A stretch of 64,000 bases of DNA, taken from the NCBI GenBank assembly GCA_017462565.1, contig JAFTQW010000014.1:62001-126000 (forward strand). Direction: 5' to 3'. The position numbers and the translations under genes are program-made. The notes under the pieces were generated by a model. That model searched no databases. It had not been told where the DNA came from and saw only the letters and a program-made list of their open reading frames with translations. Shown here piece after piece: positions 43,882 through 51,945 of this stretch (the stretch's first letter is position 1; every line of letters starts with the position of its first letter). This stretch comes from Ruminococcus sp. (GTDB lineage Bacteria; Bacillota; Clostridia; Oscillospirales; Ruminococcaceae).

Positions 43882-44892
43882 ATGTCAAGATCGCTGTATA
43901 TTCCGGAGGGGTATAAGCCCTCGCTCACTATCAGAGAAACTCAGCACGCTATCAAGTATATCAAGGATATCTTCCAGCAGGCTCTTTCTATAGTGCTCAC
44001 TCTCGATCGTGTTTCCGCTCCGCTTATCGTTAAAAAGGGAAGCGGCATCAACGACGATCTCAATGGCGTTGAACGCAAGGTCGATTTCGATATCAAGGAA
44101 ATTTCCTGTGACGCCGAGGTAGTTCAGTCGCTCGCAAAGTGGAAGAGAACTGCTCTTCACCGTTACGGCTACGAGCCGGGAGAGGGCATCTACACCGATA
44201 TGAACGCTATCCGCCGTGATGACGATACCGACAACACTCACTCTATTTTCGTTGACCAGTGGGATTGGGAAAAGGTTATCACCCGTGAACAGCGTACACT
44301 TGATTACCTGAAAGAAACAGTAAAAAACGTCGTTAAGGCTGTTGTTTACACAAAGAGAAAGGTAAGCCACAGATATCCCGTTCTTGCCGATAAAATTTCT
44401 GATGAGGTGTTCTTTATCACAACTCAGGAGCTTGAGGATATGTTCCCGGATAAAACTCCCCGTGAGCGTGAACGTCTCATTGTTAAAGAGCATAAAACCG
44501 TATTTATTATGCAGATCGGCGGAAAGCTTGCAAGCGGGGAAAAGCATGACGGAAGAGCTCCCGATTACGATGACTGGGCTTTGAACGGAGATATTTTTTT
44601 CTGGGACGAGGTTCTTGACAATGCTCTTGAGATATCTTCAATGGGAATCAGAGTTGACGAAACTTCGCTGAAAAAACAGCTTGCTGAATGCGGAGCAGAG
44701 GACAGAATGCAGTATAAATATCACCAGATGATCGCTGACGGAACACTCCCGCTTACTATCGGCGGCGGAATCGGACAGTCAAGACTTTGTATGCTGCTCC
44801 TTGAAAAGGCACATATCGGCGAGGTTCAGTCCTCTATCTGGAGCGATGAAATGATCCAGAAATGTGCGGAAAACGGTATCACATTACTTTAA
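43882..44892 (+). CDS. asnA: Aspartate-ammonia ligase (AsnA-type asparagine synthetase)
   Basis: The 336-residue class II synthetase-like enzyme makes asparagine from aspartate, ammonia and ATP. Typical are YIPEGYKPSLTIRETQHAIKYIKDIFQ at the N-terminus, FDIKEISCDAEVVQSLAKWKRTALHRYG, IYTDMNAIRRDDD and GGGIGQSRLCMLLLEKAHIGEVQSSIW at the C-terminus. Its position behind asnS puts asparagine synthesis and charging together; whether the T-box also controls asnA depends on readthrough past the hairpins in between. Confidence 0.95.
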   Translation: MSRSLYIPEGYKPSLTIRETQHAIKYIKDIFQQALSIVLTLDRVSAPLIVKKGSGINDDLNGVERKVDFDIKEISCDAEVVQSLAKWKRTALHRYGYEPGEGIYTDMNAIRRDDDTDNTHSIFVDQWDWEKVITREQRTLDYLKETVKNVVKAVVYTKRKVSHRYPVLADKISDEVFFITTQELEDMFPDKTPRERERLIVKEHKTVFIMQIGGKLASGEKHDGRAPDYDDWALNGDIFFWDEVLDNALEISSMGIRVDETSLKKQLAECGAEDRMQYKYHQMIADGTLPLTIGGGIGQSRLCMLLLEKAHIGEVQSSIWSDEMIQKCAENGITLL

Positions 44893-45011
44893 TTTGATAA
44901 ATTCATTTGCAGCTCTGTTCAGGAAGTGTTAGCAGCTTCCGGATATGAGATCAAGCTGTAAATTGTAAAAAAATTGTTACTGCTCCTATTTTTATGATAG
45001 GAGGAAATTAA

Positions 45012-45890
45012 ATGAAATTTTCTAAAATGCACGGAATCGGAAACGATTACATTTATGTAAATTGCTTTGAGGAAAAAGTCTATGAGCCGGAAAAAGTCTC
45101 AGTCGTTTTAAGCGATCGGCATAAAGGCATCGGTTCGGACGGACTTGTGCTTATTATGCCGTCGGAAATAGCTGACTTCCGCATGAGGATTTTTAATGCG
45201 GACGGTTCTGAAGCTATGATGTGCGGAAATGCAACAAGATGTATCGGAAAATACGTTTACGATATGGGTTTAACTGATAAAACCGAGGTAACTCTTGAAA
45301 CAAATTCCGGAATCAAGTACCTCAAACTTTTTCTCAGTGACGGCAAAGTTGATATGGTTACGGTCGATATGGGCAAGGCAATTCTTGTTCCGAGGGATAT
45401 TCCGGTTGACAGCGATCTCGAAAGCTTTGTGAGCCAGCCACTTGAAGTCGGCGGAAATGAATACAAAGTCACCTGCGTTTCAATGGGAAACCCTCATGCA
45501 GTTATTTTTACCGAGGGTATAGACGAGCTTGAACTTGAGAAAATAGGTCCTCTTTTTGAAAATCATAAGCTTTTTCCAAACCGTATCAACACTGAATTTA
45601 TCGAGATTATCGACAGTCATACGCTCAAAATGAGAGTATGGGAACGTGGAAGCGGCGAGACGTTTGCCTGCGGTACGGGAACTTGTGCAACAGTTGTTGC
45701 GGCAGTTCTTAACGGAATTTGTCCGAAAGACGAGGAAGTTCTTGTACATCTTCGTGGCGGAGATTTGCGTATTATCTGGAAAAATGACGGAACTGTGCTT
45801 ATGACAGGACCTGCTGAATATGTATTTGAGGGAAATGTTTCTGATGAATTTATCGCTAAAGAAAAGGAGAATGTTGTATGCCGCAGTTAA
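45012..45890 (+). CDS. dapF: Diaminopimelate epimerase
   Basis: The 292-residue enzyme converts LL-DAP to meso-DAP for peptidoglycan and lysine. The two catalytic cysteines are in MMCGNATRC (first half) and FACGTGTCA (second half), with KMHGIGNDYIYV at the N-terminus and HKGIGSDGLVL. Start follows AGGAGG. It overlaps dapL by 13 bp, so the last two steps of DAP synthesis are coupled. Confidence 0.96.
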   Translation: MKFSKMHGIGNDYIYVNCFEEKVYEPEKVSVVLSDRHKGIGSDGLVLIMPSEIADFRMRIFNADGSEAMMCGNATRCIGKYVYDMGLTDKTEVTLETNSGIKYLKLFLSDGKVDMVTVDMGKAILVPRDIPVDSDLESFVSQPLEVGGNEYKVTCVSMGNPHAVIFTEGIDELELEKIGPLFENHKLFPNRINTEFIEIIDSHTLKMRVWERGSGETFACGTGTCATVVAAVLNGICPKDEEVLVHLRGGDLRIIWKNDGTVLMTGPAEYVFEGNVSDEFIAKEKENVVCRS

Positions 45891-47086
45891 ATGAAAATTT
45901 TCTTAAATTAGAAAAAAACTATCTTTTTATAAATATTGCAAAGAAAATTGCCGCTTTTAAAGAGGCAAATCCCGATGCTGATATTATCAGAATGGGAATC
46001 GGCGATGTTACGCTTCCGATCGCTCCGGTCGTTATCGAGGCTATGAAAAAGGGCTGCGATGAAATGGGAGTTAAGGAAACTTTTAAAGGCTATGAAGACA
46101 GCGGTGCAGGATATGATTTCCTTAAAGAAGCCGTTTCAGGCTATTATAAGAGCTTCGGAGCTGATATTGCTCCTGATGAGATACGCATAAACGACGGCGC
46201 TAAGAGCGACTGCGGAAATATTGTCGATATTTTCGGTGACGATAACGTTATCCTCGTTACCGATCCAGCATATCCGGTTTATGTAGATTCAAATTTAATG
46301 AGCGGAAGAAAAATAATCTATGCCGATTCCAACGAGGAAAACGGCTTTGCGGCTATGCCGGATAAGAACGTTCATGCCGATATTATTTACCTCTGTTCGC
46401 CGAACAATCCGACAGGCTCAGTTTATACAAAGGCTCAGCTCAAAGAGTGGATAGACTATGCAAAGAAGAACGATGCGGTTATCATTTACGATTCTGCGTA
46501 TGAAGCTTTTATCACCGATCCAGATGTTCCAAGAAGCATTTTCTGCGTTGAGGGAGCAAAGGAGTGCGCTATCGAGATGTGTTCGCTCTCAAAAACTGCC
46601 GGATTTACAGGAATGAGATGCGGATATACTGTGATTCCCGATGCTCTTAAAGTTAAAGCGGGCGACGGTACGGAAATTTCTGTTTCACAACTCTGGGGCA
46701 GACGTCAGGGAAGTAAATTCAACGGCGTTTCATATCCCGTACAGTGTGCCGCCGCCGCTGTTTTCACTGAAGAAGGCTTGAAGCAGATTCATGAAAACAT
46801 TGCGTACTATCAGGAAAATGCCAGAATCATAGCTGACTGCATGACTAAGCTCGGAGTTAAATTCACGGGCGGAGTTAATTCCCCTTATATATGGTTCAAG
46901 TGCCCCAGAGATATGGGAAGCTGGGAGTTTTTCGATCTTATGCTGGAGAAAATATGTGTTGTCGGAACTCCGGGTGCAGGCTTCGGAAAGAACGGCGAGG
47001 GCTGGTTCAGACTTACTGCATTTGGCGACAGACAGCGTACTATCGAGGCTATGGAGCGTTTTGAAAAGCTCGTTGGTCAAATGTAA
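45878..47086 (+). CDS. dapL: LL-diaminopimelate aminotransferase
   Basis: The 402-residue PLP enzyme forms LL-DAP directly from tetrahydrodipicolinate, bypassing the succinylase and acetylase routes. Visible are FLKLEKNYLFINIAKKIAAFK, RMGIGDVTLP, VTDPAYPVYVDSN, YLCSPNNPTG and the PLP lysine in MCSLSKTAGFTGMRCGY. Start ATG follows AAAGGAG. It is followed by a strong terminator that ends the asn-dap run. Confidence 0.95.
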   Translation: MPQLNENFLKLEKNYLFINIAKKIAAFKEANPDADIIRMGIGDVTLPIAPVVIEAMKKGCDEMGVKETFKGYEDSGAGYDFLKEAVSGYYKSFGADIAPDEIRINDGAKSDCGNIVDIFGDDNVILVTDPAYPVYVDSNLMSGRKIIYADSNEENGFAAMPDKNVHADIIYLCSPNNPTGSVYTKAQLKEWIDYAKKNDAVIIYDSAYEAFITDPDVPRSIFCVEGAKECAIEMCSLSKTAGFTGMRCGYTVIPDALKVKAGDGTEISVSQLWGRRQGSKFNGVSYPVQCAAAAVFTEEGLKQIHENIAYYQENARIIADCMTKLGVKFTGGVNSPYIWFKCPRDMGSWEFFDLMLEKICVVGTPGAGFGKNGEGWFRLTAFGDRQRTIEAMERFEKLVGQM

Positions 47087-47107
47087 AGTAAATGAATAAA
47101 TTGTAGC

Positions 47108-47137
47108 GAAAGAGACTGCATTTGCAGTCTCTTTTTG
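47108..47137 (+). terminator. Terminator of the dapF-dapL operon
   Basis: AAGAGACTGCA and TGCAGTCTCTT form the stem with a 2-base loop, followed by five Ts. Confidence 0.92.
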
Positions 47138-47264
47138 TATTATTTTGCAATTGCTCAGGGTATTTTTCTACAATAGACAAAAATATACAAAAATACTTTA
47201 CTTTTTGGGTGAAATGATAATATATTCTGGCTTGATTGATAAGCTGAAAAAAGGATGGTTTAAA

Positions 47265-47684
47265 ATGAAAATAAATTAAAAATGATATCAATACTTGCTG
47301 CCGCTGCGCTTTCGCTTTCAGCTGCCTCTTGTCTTGAACAAGAAGATGATGAAGAAAAAAATAAAGAATATGCCACATTGAAAATTAATACCGAAAGAAC
47401 AAATAGAATATGAAATTATTTCTTTGAGTAATAAGAACAGCGGCATATATGCGATATTTATGTTGTGTGATGATGGTACTGCTGAAGTAGCTATAGAATG
47501 CTCTGAAACAGAAAGTACAATTAGTTCATCTATATTGGAGAAATATATTTGTATCGATGAAATAAAGCTTGATGATGTGATTTCACTAAATATTAATTAT
47601 TTTAATGGAGAAATGGAATATGATATAGAAAATCTGAAATCTGAATCTGCTAACGGTACTGCTACAACTAATTTAGATAATTAA
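47265..47684 (+). pseudogene. Broken small lipoprotein gene with two frameshifts
   Basis: A good ribosome-binding site (AAAAGGATGG) precedes ATG 47265, but the frame stops after MKIN. A frame beginning at 47282 continues with a lipoprotein signal (ISILAAAALSLSAASCL, lipobox SAASC) and an acidic stretch up to about 47400. The rest is in the first frame again (KEQIEYEIISLSNKNSGIYAIFMLCDDGTAEVAIE to the stop at 47684). Two single-base indels, the first probably in a run of A near 47278, restore one protein of about 140 residues. Sequencing error is possible for one, less likely for both. Confidence 0.65.
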
Positions 47685-47748
47685 GGAAGTACTGATTAAA
47701 TCCAGTGTGCATCTGATGCACAATCTCTGCGCGGTGTTGCCTTAATCA
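47681..47748. repeat. Dispersed repeat with TTAAGGCAACACCGC end, copy 1
   Basis: This 68-bp unit begins TTAAGGAAGTACTGATTAA, holds the hairpin TGTGCATCTGATGCACA and ends GCGGTGTTGCCTTAATCA. Its reverse complement starts with TTAAGGCAACACCGC, the same 15 bases that open the hairpin repeat at 53640. Its first bases overlap the stop codon of the broken lipoprotein gene. Confidence 0.6.
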
Positions 47749-47851
47749 AAAGTGTTTATAGAGGCTGCTATATTATATTGGATTTTTTTTCTTTGTTGCA
47801 TTTCTTGAAAATCTGCATAAGATAATATAAGCAGCAAAAAAGATAAATGCC

Positions 47852-47977
47852 GCTCCGGAGTGGTGATATACCCATGAATAGCTTTGAAGCATTGACGTTT
47901 TTCTGACGGCTGCTTTGAGATAGATTTTTCCGGAGCTTGTGTAAACTTAGTTGGTTTACAAAGGCTCCGGATTTTTT
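47852..47977 (+). ncRNA. Attenuator-like RNA with three mutually exclusive segments
   Basis: GCTCCGGA occurs at 47852-47859 and 47964-47971, and its complement TCCGGAGC at 47929-47936. Pairing of the second and third segments, extended by GTAAAC/GTTTAC, makes a terminator ending in TTTTTT; pairing of the first and second would prevent it. Between segments 1 and 2 lies a 10-codon frame at 47874-47906 (MNSFEALTFF, then stop). This is the arrangement of a riboswitch or leader-peptide attenuator, but no known aptamer was recognised and no + strand gene follows before the amidase fragment. Confidence 0.5.
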
Positions 47978-47979
47978 CT

Positions 47980-48540
47980 TTATTTGGAGTTTATATAATC
48001 ATTTATTCCGCTGAAAATAGCGAAAGCAACCATGCTCTGATATTCGTCTGTGACAAGCAGCGCAGCTTCTTCCGGATTTGACAAGAATCCGCATTCAACC
48101 ATTACAGTTGGATTTTCGCTGTAATAGCAGAGAAAAAGCTCTTTGCCGCATTGTTTTATCTCACGTTTGTTATCAGGCTGAATAAATTCTACAAAGCGGT
48201 TCTGGATAGATCTCGCAAGATCTTCACTGCCGCTGTTTGAGGACGAATAAAACATTTGCGCTCCGCTGTATTTAGTCTCGTTGAATTGATTCTGGTGAAT
48301 CGAAACGCATACGGCATTGGAATTTTTATTGAAAATCGCTAAACGATTATCCATATCGCTGCTCTTCTGATTTGCAATGCCTTCAATGCCTTTGTCATGT
48401 ATCGAAACATCCTCGTCTCTTGTAACTTCAACCTCATAACCGCTTATTTCAAGAAGATCACGAACTTTTAACAGTATGCTTAGATTTATTCCTTTTTCGG
48501 GAATACCTTCCGCTGTTGTACAGCCGCCGTCAAATCCGCC
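47980..48540 (-). pseudogene. CwlD-like N-acetylmuramoyl-L-alanine amidase, 3' part (186 codons)
   Basis: Reading from 48540 without interruption: GGFDGGCTTAEGIPEKG, then LLKVRDLLEISGYEVEVTRDED, CVSIHQNQF and NPTVMVECGFLSNPEEAALL. These are the Amidase_3 zinc and catalytic motifs except for the first His. The natural start is missing; the upstream DNA is the left terminal repeat of the island. The first 57 codons are at 63814-63984 on the same strand. The enzyme class cleaves the lactyl-peptide bond of peptidoglycan; the length of 243 residues with one N-terminal membrane anchor fits CwlD, which prepares spore-cortex muramic lactam. A short in-frame ATG at 48354 could yield only a fragment. 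Confidence 0.88.
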
Positions 48541-48544
48541 ATGT
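48540..48544. repeat. Target-site duplication CATGT, left copy
   Basis: CATGT directly precedes the left terminal inverted repeat. The same five bases directly follow the right terminal repeat (63813-63817). On the coding strand of the amidase they read ACATG, part of the codons for G-H-G. Confidence 0.85.
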
Positions 48545-48562
48545 GGGGAATCAAATTAAACT
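48545..48562 (+). repeat. Left terminal inverted repeat of the island
   Basis: GGGGAATCAAATTAAACT; the 16 bases from GGAATC onward are the exact reverse complement of the right end. The four Gs at the tip and a 5-bp duplication are also seen in Tn3-family ends, but the rest of the sequence is not Tn3-like. Confidence 0.85.
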
Positions 48563-48577
48563 GGGTTTGTGTCAAGT
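48554..48577 (+). repeat. 24-bp direct repeat bounding the recombinase module, copy 1
   Basis: AATTAAACTGGGTTTGTGTC plus AAGT overlaps the inner side of the left end. It matches 51849-51872 at 19 of 24 positions, sharing the core TGTGTCAAGT. Confidence 0.55.
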
Positions 48578-48638
48578 CGGCGAACAGCTGATATTCTGCA
48601 TTTGCTATGAATACAGTAAATGCTTCGTTTTGTGTGTA

Positions 48639-48668
48639 TTGATTTTGGGAGGCAATGTATGGTATAAT
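48639..48668 (+). promoter_or_regulatory. Promoter of the CPBP gene
   Basis: TTGATT (48639-48644) and TATAAT (48663-48668) with an 18-bp spacer, about 40 bp before the start. Confidence 0.65.
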
Positions 48669-48705
48669 ATATGACAATGATTCAGGAGTTAAGGAGGATT
48701 GGGTA

Positions 48706-49494
48706 TTGAAAAAGAATATGTATATACCTATTGTGCAAGGAATGGCTGTGACAGCGATATTCCTTTTAACAGAGATAGTATTGAATCTATTGGGAGCATT
48801 TGACGGAGATATTCAGCTCTATCTGGTAGATATACCTATACGGCTTGTATTCGGAACTATTGCTCTTATATTGCTTGCCTTCAGTTTTAAAAAACAAAGG
48901 AGCAAGTTTAGCTTGAAGGAACTGTTTACGAATGCGATACCTAAAAGTGCCTATAAATTGCTCCTGCCATTCGTATTATTTCTGATAATTGAACTTTTGA
49001 CTATGATAACTGCTGAGGAAATTTCCATGAAAGCTTTAGGAATATTCGGTTTAAACTCTGTTCAGCAACTGACTACAGGATATTTTGAAGAAGCTTCCAG
49101 GGCTTTGTTGATGTGCGGACTTTTAAAATATAATATCAGTACAAAGAAAAACAGACTGTATACCATATTTATCGCAGGAATCTGTTTCGGGTTAAGTCAT
49201 ATGCTGAATTTCTTCTTTGGCAATGATATTCTTTCCACACTCTGGCAGGTTTTCAGCTGCTTTGTATGGGGACTTTTCGTTGCATCAATATATATGCTTT
49301 CTGAAAATCTTACATTAATAATGTTAATGCACGCTTTATGGGATATTATCATAAGAGTGCCGAATGCTTTTTGCAGACTGCCCGAAAATTCAATACTATT
49401 GGACGGTATGTACATAATTCAAGACATTATACAATTCGGAATTATGACGGCTGCGTCAGTCTATATTTGCATTAAATATGATAAATTGCGATGA
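48706..49494 (+). CDS. CPBP-family intramembrane metalloprotease
   Basis: This membrane protein of about 262 residues has seven or eight helices and the CPBP (CAAX protease/bacteriocin-processing) motifs: FEEASRALL (EExxR), FGLSHML (FxxxH) and MLMHALWDI. Bacterial members serve in peptide maturation or bacteriocin immunity; the substrate here is unknown. The start is TTG 48706, 8 bp behind AAGGAGG; the in-frame ATG at 48655 has no ribosome-binding site and overlaps the promoter. It is the first gene inside the island and has its own promoter. Confidence 0.78.
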   Translation: MKKNMYIPIVQGMAVTAIFLLTEIVLNLLGAFDGDIQLYLVDIPIRLVFGTIALILLAFSFKKQRSKFSLKELFTNAIPKSAYKLLLPFVLFLIIELLTMITAEEISMKALGIFGLNSVQQLTTGYFEEASRALLMCGLLKYNISTKKNRLYTIFIAGICFGLSHMLNFFFGNDILSTLWQVFSCFVWGLFVASIYMLSENLTLIMLMHALWDIIIRVPNAFCRLPENSILLDGMYIIQDIIQFGIMTAASVYICIKYDKLR

Positions 49495-49571
49495 ATTTTG
49501 ATATGAATTCAAAATAATGAAGAGTTACTTGTTTTCATTATAGATCAGTTTTGAGGACAATAATAAAATAT

Positions 49572-49601
49572 AAAAAACGGTAAGCCAAAAAGCTTACCGT
49601 T
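49572..49601 (-). terminator. Terminator of the serine recombinase gene
   Basis: AACGGTAAGC / GCTTACCGTT stem with six Ts on the minus strand; it overlaps the stop codon of the recombinase gene. Confidence 0.85.
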
Positions 49602-51171
49602 AAATTTTCCAATGGATATTGATCTCACGTTCATTATTCTCCTGAATCATATCTACCTCAATGAAGTCTATGAATTCCTCAACAATACTTCTGTCAAGGG
49701 CGGAGAAATGTGTGTATTTTTCAATCAGCGCTTTCTGATTTTCAGTATTTTCGCAGCGAATACGGTATTCCTTGATTTGCTTTTCTGTTTCGGCAATACG
49801 GCAGGATATTTCATGTTCCTCGGAGGAAAGGGTTTCTCGGAACATGAGGTAATCTGCATCAGAAATAATATCGTCGAGTCTGTCCTTGTACATTTTAGTC
49901 AGGCGATTCTTAGCAGTGCTGAGCTGAGAGTTAAGAAAGAAAATCTGCCGTTCCATATTTTGCATTTGTTCGCTTTTGATATCGACAATTGTAATGTTAT
50001 CAGCTTGGCAGTAGTTTTCAATGATACGATTCAGTTCATCGAGAATTTTCTGTTCAAGGACTTTTCCGCTGATAGACTTTGTGTTGGTACAGTCCATCGC
50101 TCCTGTTTTGTATGTAGCGCACTGCAAACCATAATACTTGATAGTTTTAGCCTTGTTGTAGTAGACATTTCGTTTCATAGGACGTCCGCAGACTGCGCAT
50201 CTGACTTTACCTGAAAGAGGAGAAAGCTCCTGCGAACGCTTTCCGACTCGTGTGTGACTATTGAGACGTTCCTGCGTCCGTGACCATGTCTCCATGTCTA
50301 TTATGGCTTCATGCGCGTCGGGGATACGCACCCAGTCAGCCTGCTCCACCTTTTTTCGCTTTTTGTTTTTATAGCTGATATGGTGAGATTTCCCCTGTAC
50401 CAGCGTTCCAGTGTACATTTCATTTCTGATAATTGCTGCAACCGTTGACTGCGTCCACAGTCCTTTTGAATTGCCGGAATCGGCGTTGGCATTGACGTAT
50501 TTTGAGCCTTTCTGTCGCTTATATTCACTGGGACTTATTGTGCCCTGATCGTTAAGCTCCTGAACTATTTTGCGGTAGCCCTCGCCGCTGACGTACATTT
50601 CAAATATCTGTCTGACAACCGGAGCAGTTTCCTCATCAATAACAAGATGATGCTTGTTCTCCGGATCAATCTGATAACCGTATGGAGCGAACGAGCCTAT
50701 GAACTGTCCCTGTGCACGCTTATAAGCAAGCGTTCGGCGAATCTTTGAGGAAATGTCCTTAACGTACATCTCGTTGTATGCGCTGGTAAAAAGCCTCATA
50801 GTGCCGTACATTTCACTGTCAGAGTCCGCATTGTCGGCAACTCCGATAAAACGGATTCCCCATTCAAGGAACTTATCGTTTATGTATTGCTCGATGACTA
50901 CGGTATCTCTGGAAAAACGTGACTGATCTTTACACAGAACTATGTCGATATTGCCCTTTTCGCAGTCGTGGAGAAGTCTGTTGAACTCGGGACGGCTGCG
51001 GTCAATGCCGCTGTAGCCGTCGTCAGCATATATGTCATATATCTCCCAGTCGCGCTCCCGACAATAATCACGCAGCATGGACTTTTGGTTCTGTATACTC
51101 TGACTGGCGTCGCCGCCTGATTTGTCTCTGTCCTCAATAGACAGACGGCAATATATACCTACTTTTGGCAC
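49600..51171 (-). CDS. Large serine recombinase
   Basis: The 523-residue site-specific recombinase has the resolvase catalytic domain (about 1-145: VGIYCRLSIEDRDKSG with catalytic Ser in DASQSIQNQ, YADDGYSGIDRSRPEFNRLL and KDQSRFSRD). Then comes a recombinase domain (about 165-270, APYGYQID, TQSTVAAIIRNEMYTG), a zinc ribbon (CAVCGRPMKRN ... C) and a coiled-coil C-terminal region (about 400-480). It appears intact. Such enzymes integrate and excise integrative elements between short att sites, with no terminal inverted repeats. It starts with GTG 51171 behind GGAGG, 34 bp after a 39-residue gene. Confidence 0.93.
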   Translation of the reverse strand: MPKVGIYCRLSIEDRDKSGGDASQSIQNQKSMLRDYCRERDWEIYDIYADDGYSGIDRSRPEFNRLLHDCEKGNIDIVLCKDQSRFSRDTVVIEQYINDKFLEWGIRFIGVADNADSDSEMYGTMRLFTSAYNEMYVKDISSKIRRTLAYKRAQGQFIGSFAPYGYQIDPENKHHLVIDEETAPVVRQIFEMYVSGEGYRKIVQELNDQGTISPSEYKRQKGSKYVNANADSGNSKGLWTQSTVAAIIRNEMYTGTLVQGKSHHISYKNKKRKKVEQADWVRIPDAHEAIIDMETWSRTQERLNSHTRVGKRSQELSPLSGKVRCAVCGRPMKRNVYYNKAKTIKYYGLQCATYKTGAMDCTNTKSISGKVLEQKILDELNRIIENYCQADNITIVDIKSEQMQNMERQIFFLNSQLSTAKNRLTKMYKDRLDDIISDADYLMFRETLSSEEHEISCRIAETEKQIKEYRIRCENTENQKALIEKYTHFSALDRSIVEEFIDFIEVDMIQENNEREINIHWKI

Positions 51172-51205
51172 TGACCTCGCCTCCTTGCATCAGATTTTAT
51201 TCTTG

Positions 51206-51325
51206 TCAGACTGTTTTCTTTGCTCGATCATTCACCAGCTTTTCTATCTTGGCAGTAACTGCCTTTTTCAGCAGTTCGGCATCACTCGATTTGAATGTAC
51301 TGGTAGTATGTATAACGTTTTTCAT
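51206..51325 (-). CDS. 39-residue protein upstream of the serine recombinase
   Basis: ATG 51325 follows AAGGAAGGAG and opens a 39-codon frame (MKNVIHTTSTFKSSDAELL, then KKAVTAKIEKLVNDRAKKTV). The tail is an amphipathic basic helix. Short genes just in front of large serine recombinase genes are common in clostridial integrative elements; their role, possibly regulation or directionality, is not known. Confidence 0.7.
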   Translation of the reverse strand: MKNVIHTTSTFKSSDAELLKKAVTAKIEKLVNDRAKKTV

Positions 51326-51409
51326 AGCGTTCACTCCTTCCTTTTGGATTTTATGCGGTGCAGTTGAATTATATGCTAAGCTTGACCTTTTTGTGCGTAT
51401 TTATGATTG

Positions 51410-51643
51410 TTATGCAAATATACCGGACAGATAGCTGATTATTTTAGCCGAGGCTATCAGATGATAACTGCTGTGCATAAAGAAGATCAGGGTGGTTCCA
51501 AATATCATGGTTATATTATAATGAACTCAGTGAATCTCAATAACGGTAAGCTGTACCACAGTGGTAATTCCGAACTTAAAAAGCTTGCAATGCATATTTA
51601 TGAAGTGACAGGTAATTATTGTAAGCCTGAGAACGAAAAGTGA
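51410..51643 (+). pseudogene. Relaxase (MobA/VirD2-like) fragment
   Basis: About 75 codons match the catalytic core of mobilisation relaxases: YQMITAVHKEDQGGSKYHGYIIMNSVNLNNGKLYHSGNSELKK. The family pattern HxDx4HxH reads HKEDQGGSKYHGY, so the last His has become Tyr. The N-terminal part and everything behind the first 80 or so residues are missing, and the start has no ribosome-binding site. It shows that the island, or a part of it, once belonged to a mobilisable element. Confidence 0.7.
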
Positions 51644-51703
51644 CATCAATTATTATACCAAATTAATATTGTAAATTATATAGCAGCTGTAGTTATTTAG
51701 AAA

Positions 51704-51723
51704 TCCTCCCCGTACGGGGAGGA
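51704..51723. repeat. Perfect 20-bp palindrome upstream of ugd
   Basis: TCCTCCCCGTACGGGGAGGA is a perfect palindrome and the only strongly GC-rich stretch in this region. It may be a binding site, a cruciform or a leftover transposon end. Confidence 0.6.
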
Positions 51724-51780
51724 CGGCTGTTATAATTCGCAAGTTTCCGCATAATTCTGAAAAACCGGTTATTTTACCTG

Positions 51781-51809
51781 TTGACAAGTTTTGGGATATA
51801 TGATATACT
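51781..51809 (+). promoter_or_regulatory. Promoter of ugd
   Basis: TTGACA (51781-51786) and TATACT (51804-51809) with a 17-bp spacer, about 135 bp upstream of the ugd start. Confidence 0.75.
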
Positions 51810-51848
51810 TTGAATAAATATAAAAATTTTTTCATATTTTATAAACCT

Positions 51849-51872
51849 AATTAAGAATGGTCTGTGTCAAGT
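51849..51872 (+). repeat. 24-bp direct repeat bounding the recombinase module, copy 2
   Basis: AATTAAGAATGGTCTGTGTC plus AAGT, the internal partner of the repeat at 48554-48577. The two copies enclose the CPBP-recombinase-relaxase module of 3.3 kb. Confidence 0.55.
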
Positions 51873-51945
51873 GAAAATTTGAAAAATTCGATGCAATGAC
51901 TGCATACTTTTGATAATATGTATAAATGTTTTGGGAGGTATTACT

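Noticed and set aside
44893-45011. Lysine riboswitch upstream of dapF
   Set aside because: The conserved lysine-aptamer elements are not present; only a small hairpin (GGAAG/CTTCC) is seen.
47852-47940. TPP or other known riboswitch before the broken region
   Set aside because: A short TACCC resemblance to TPP aptamers is not supported by the CTGAGA and GATCTGG elements that such an aptamer needs.
48486-48677. 63-codon minus-strand frame spanning the left end of the island
   Set aside because: It crosses the insertion junction in a frame other than the amidase frame and has no recognisable family.
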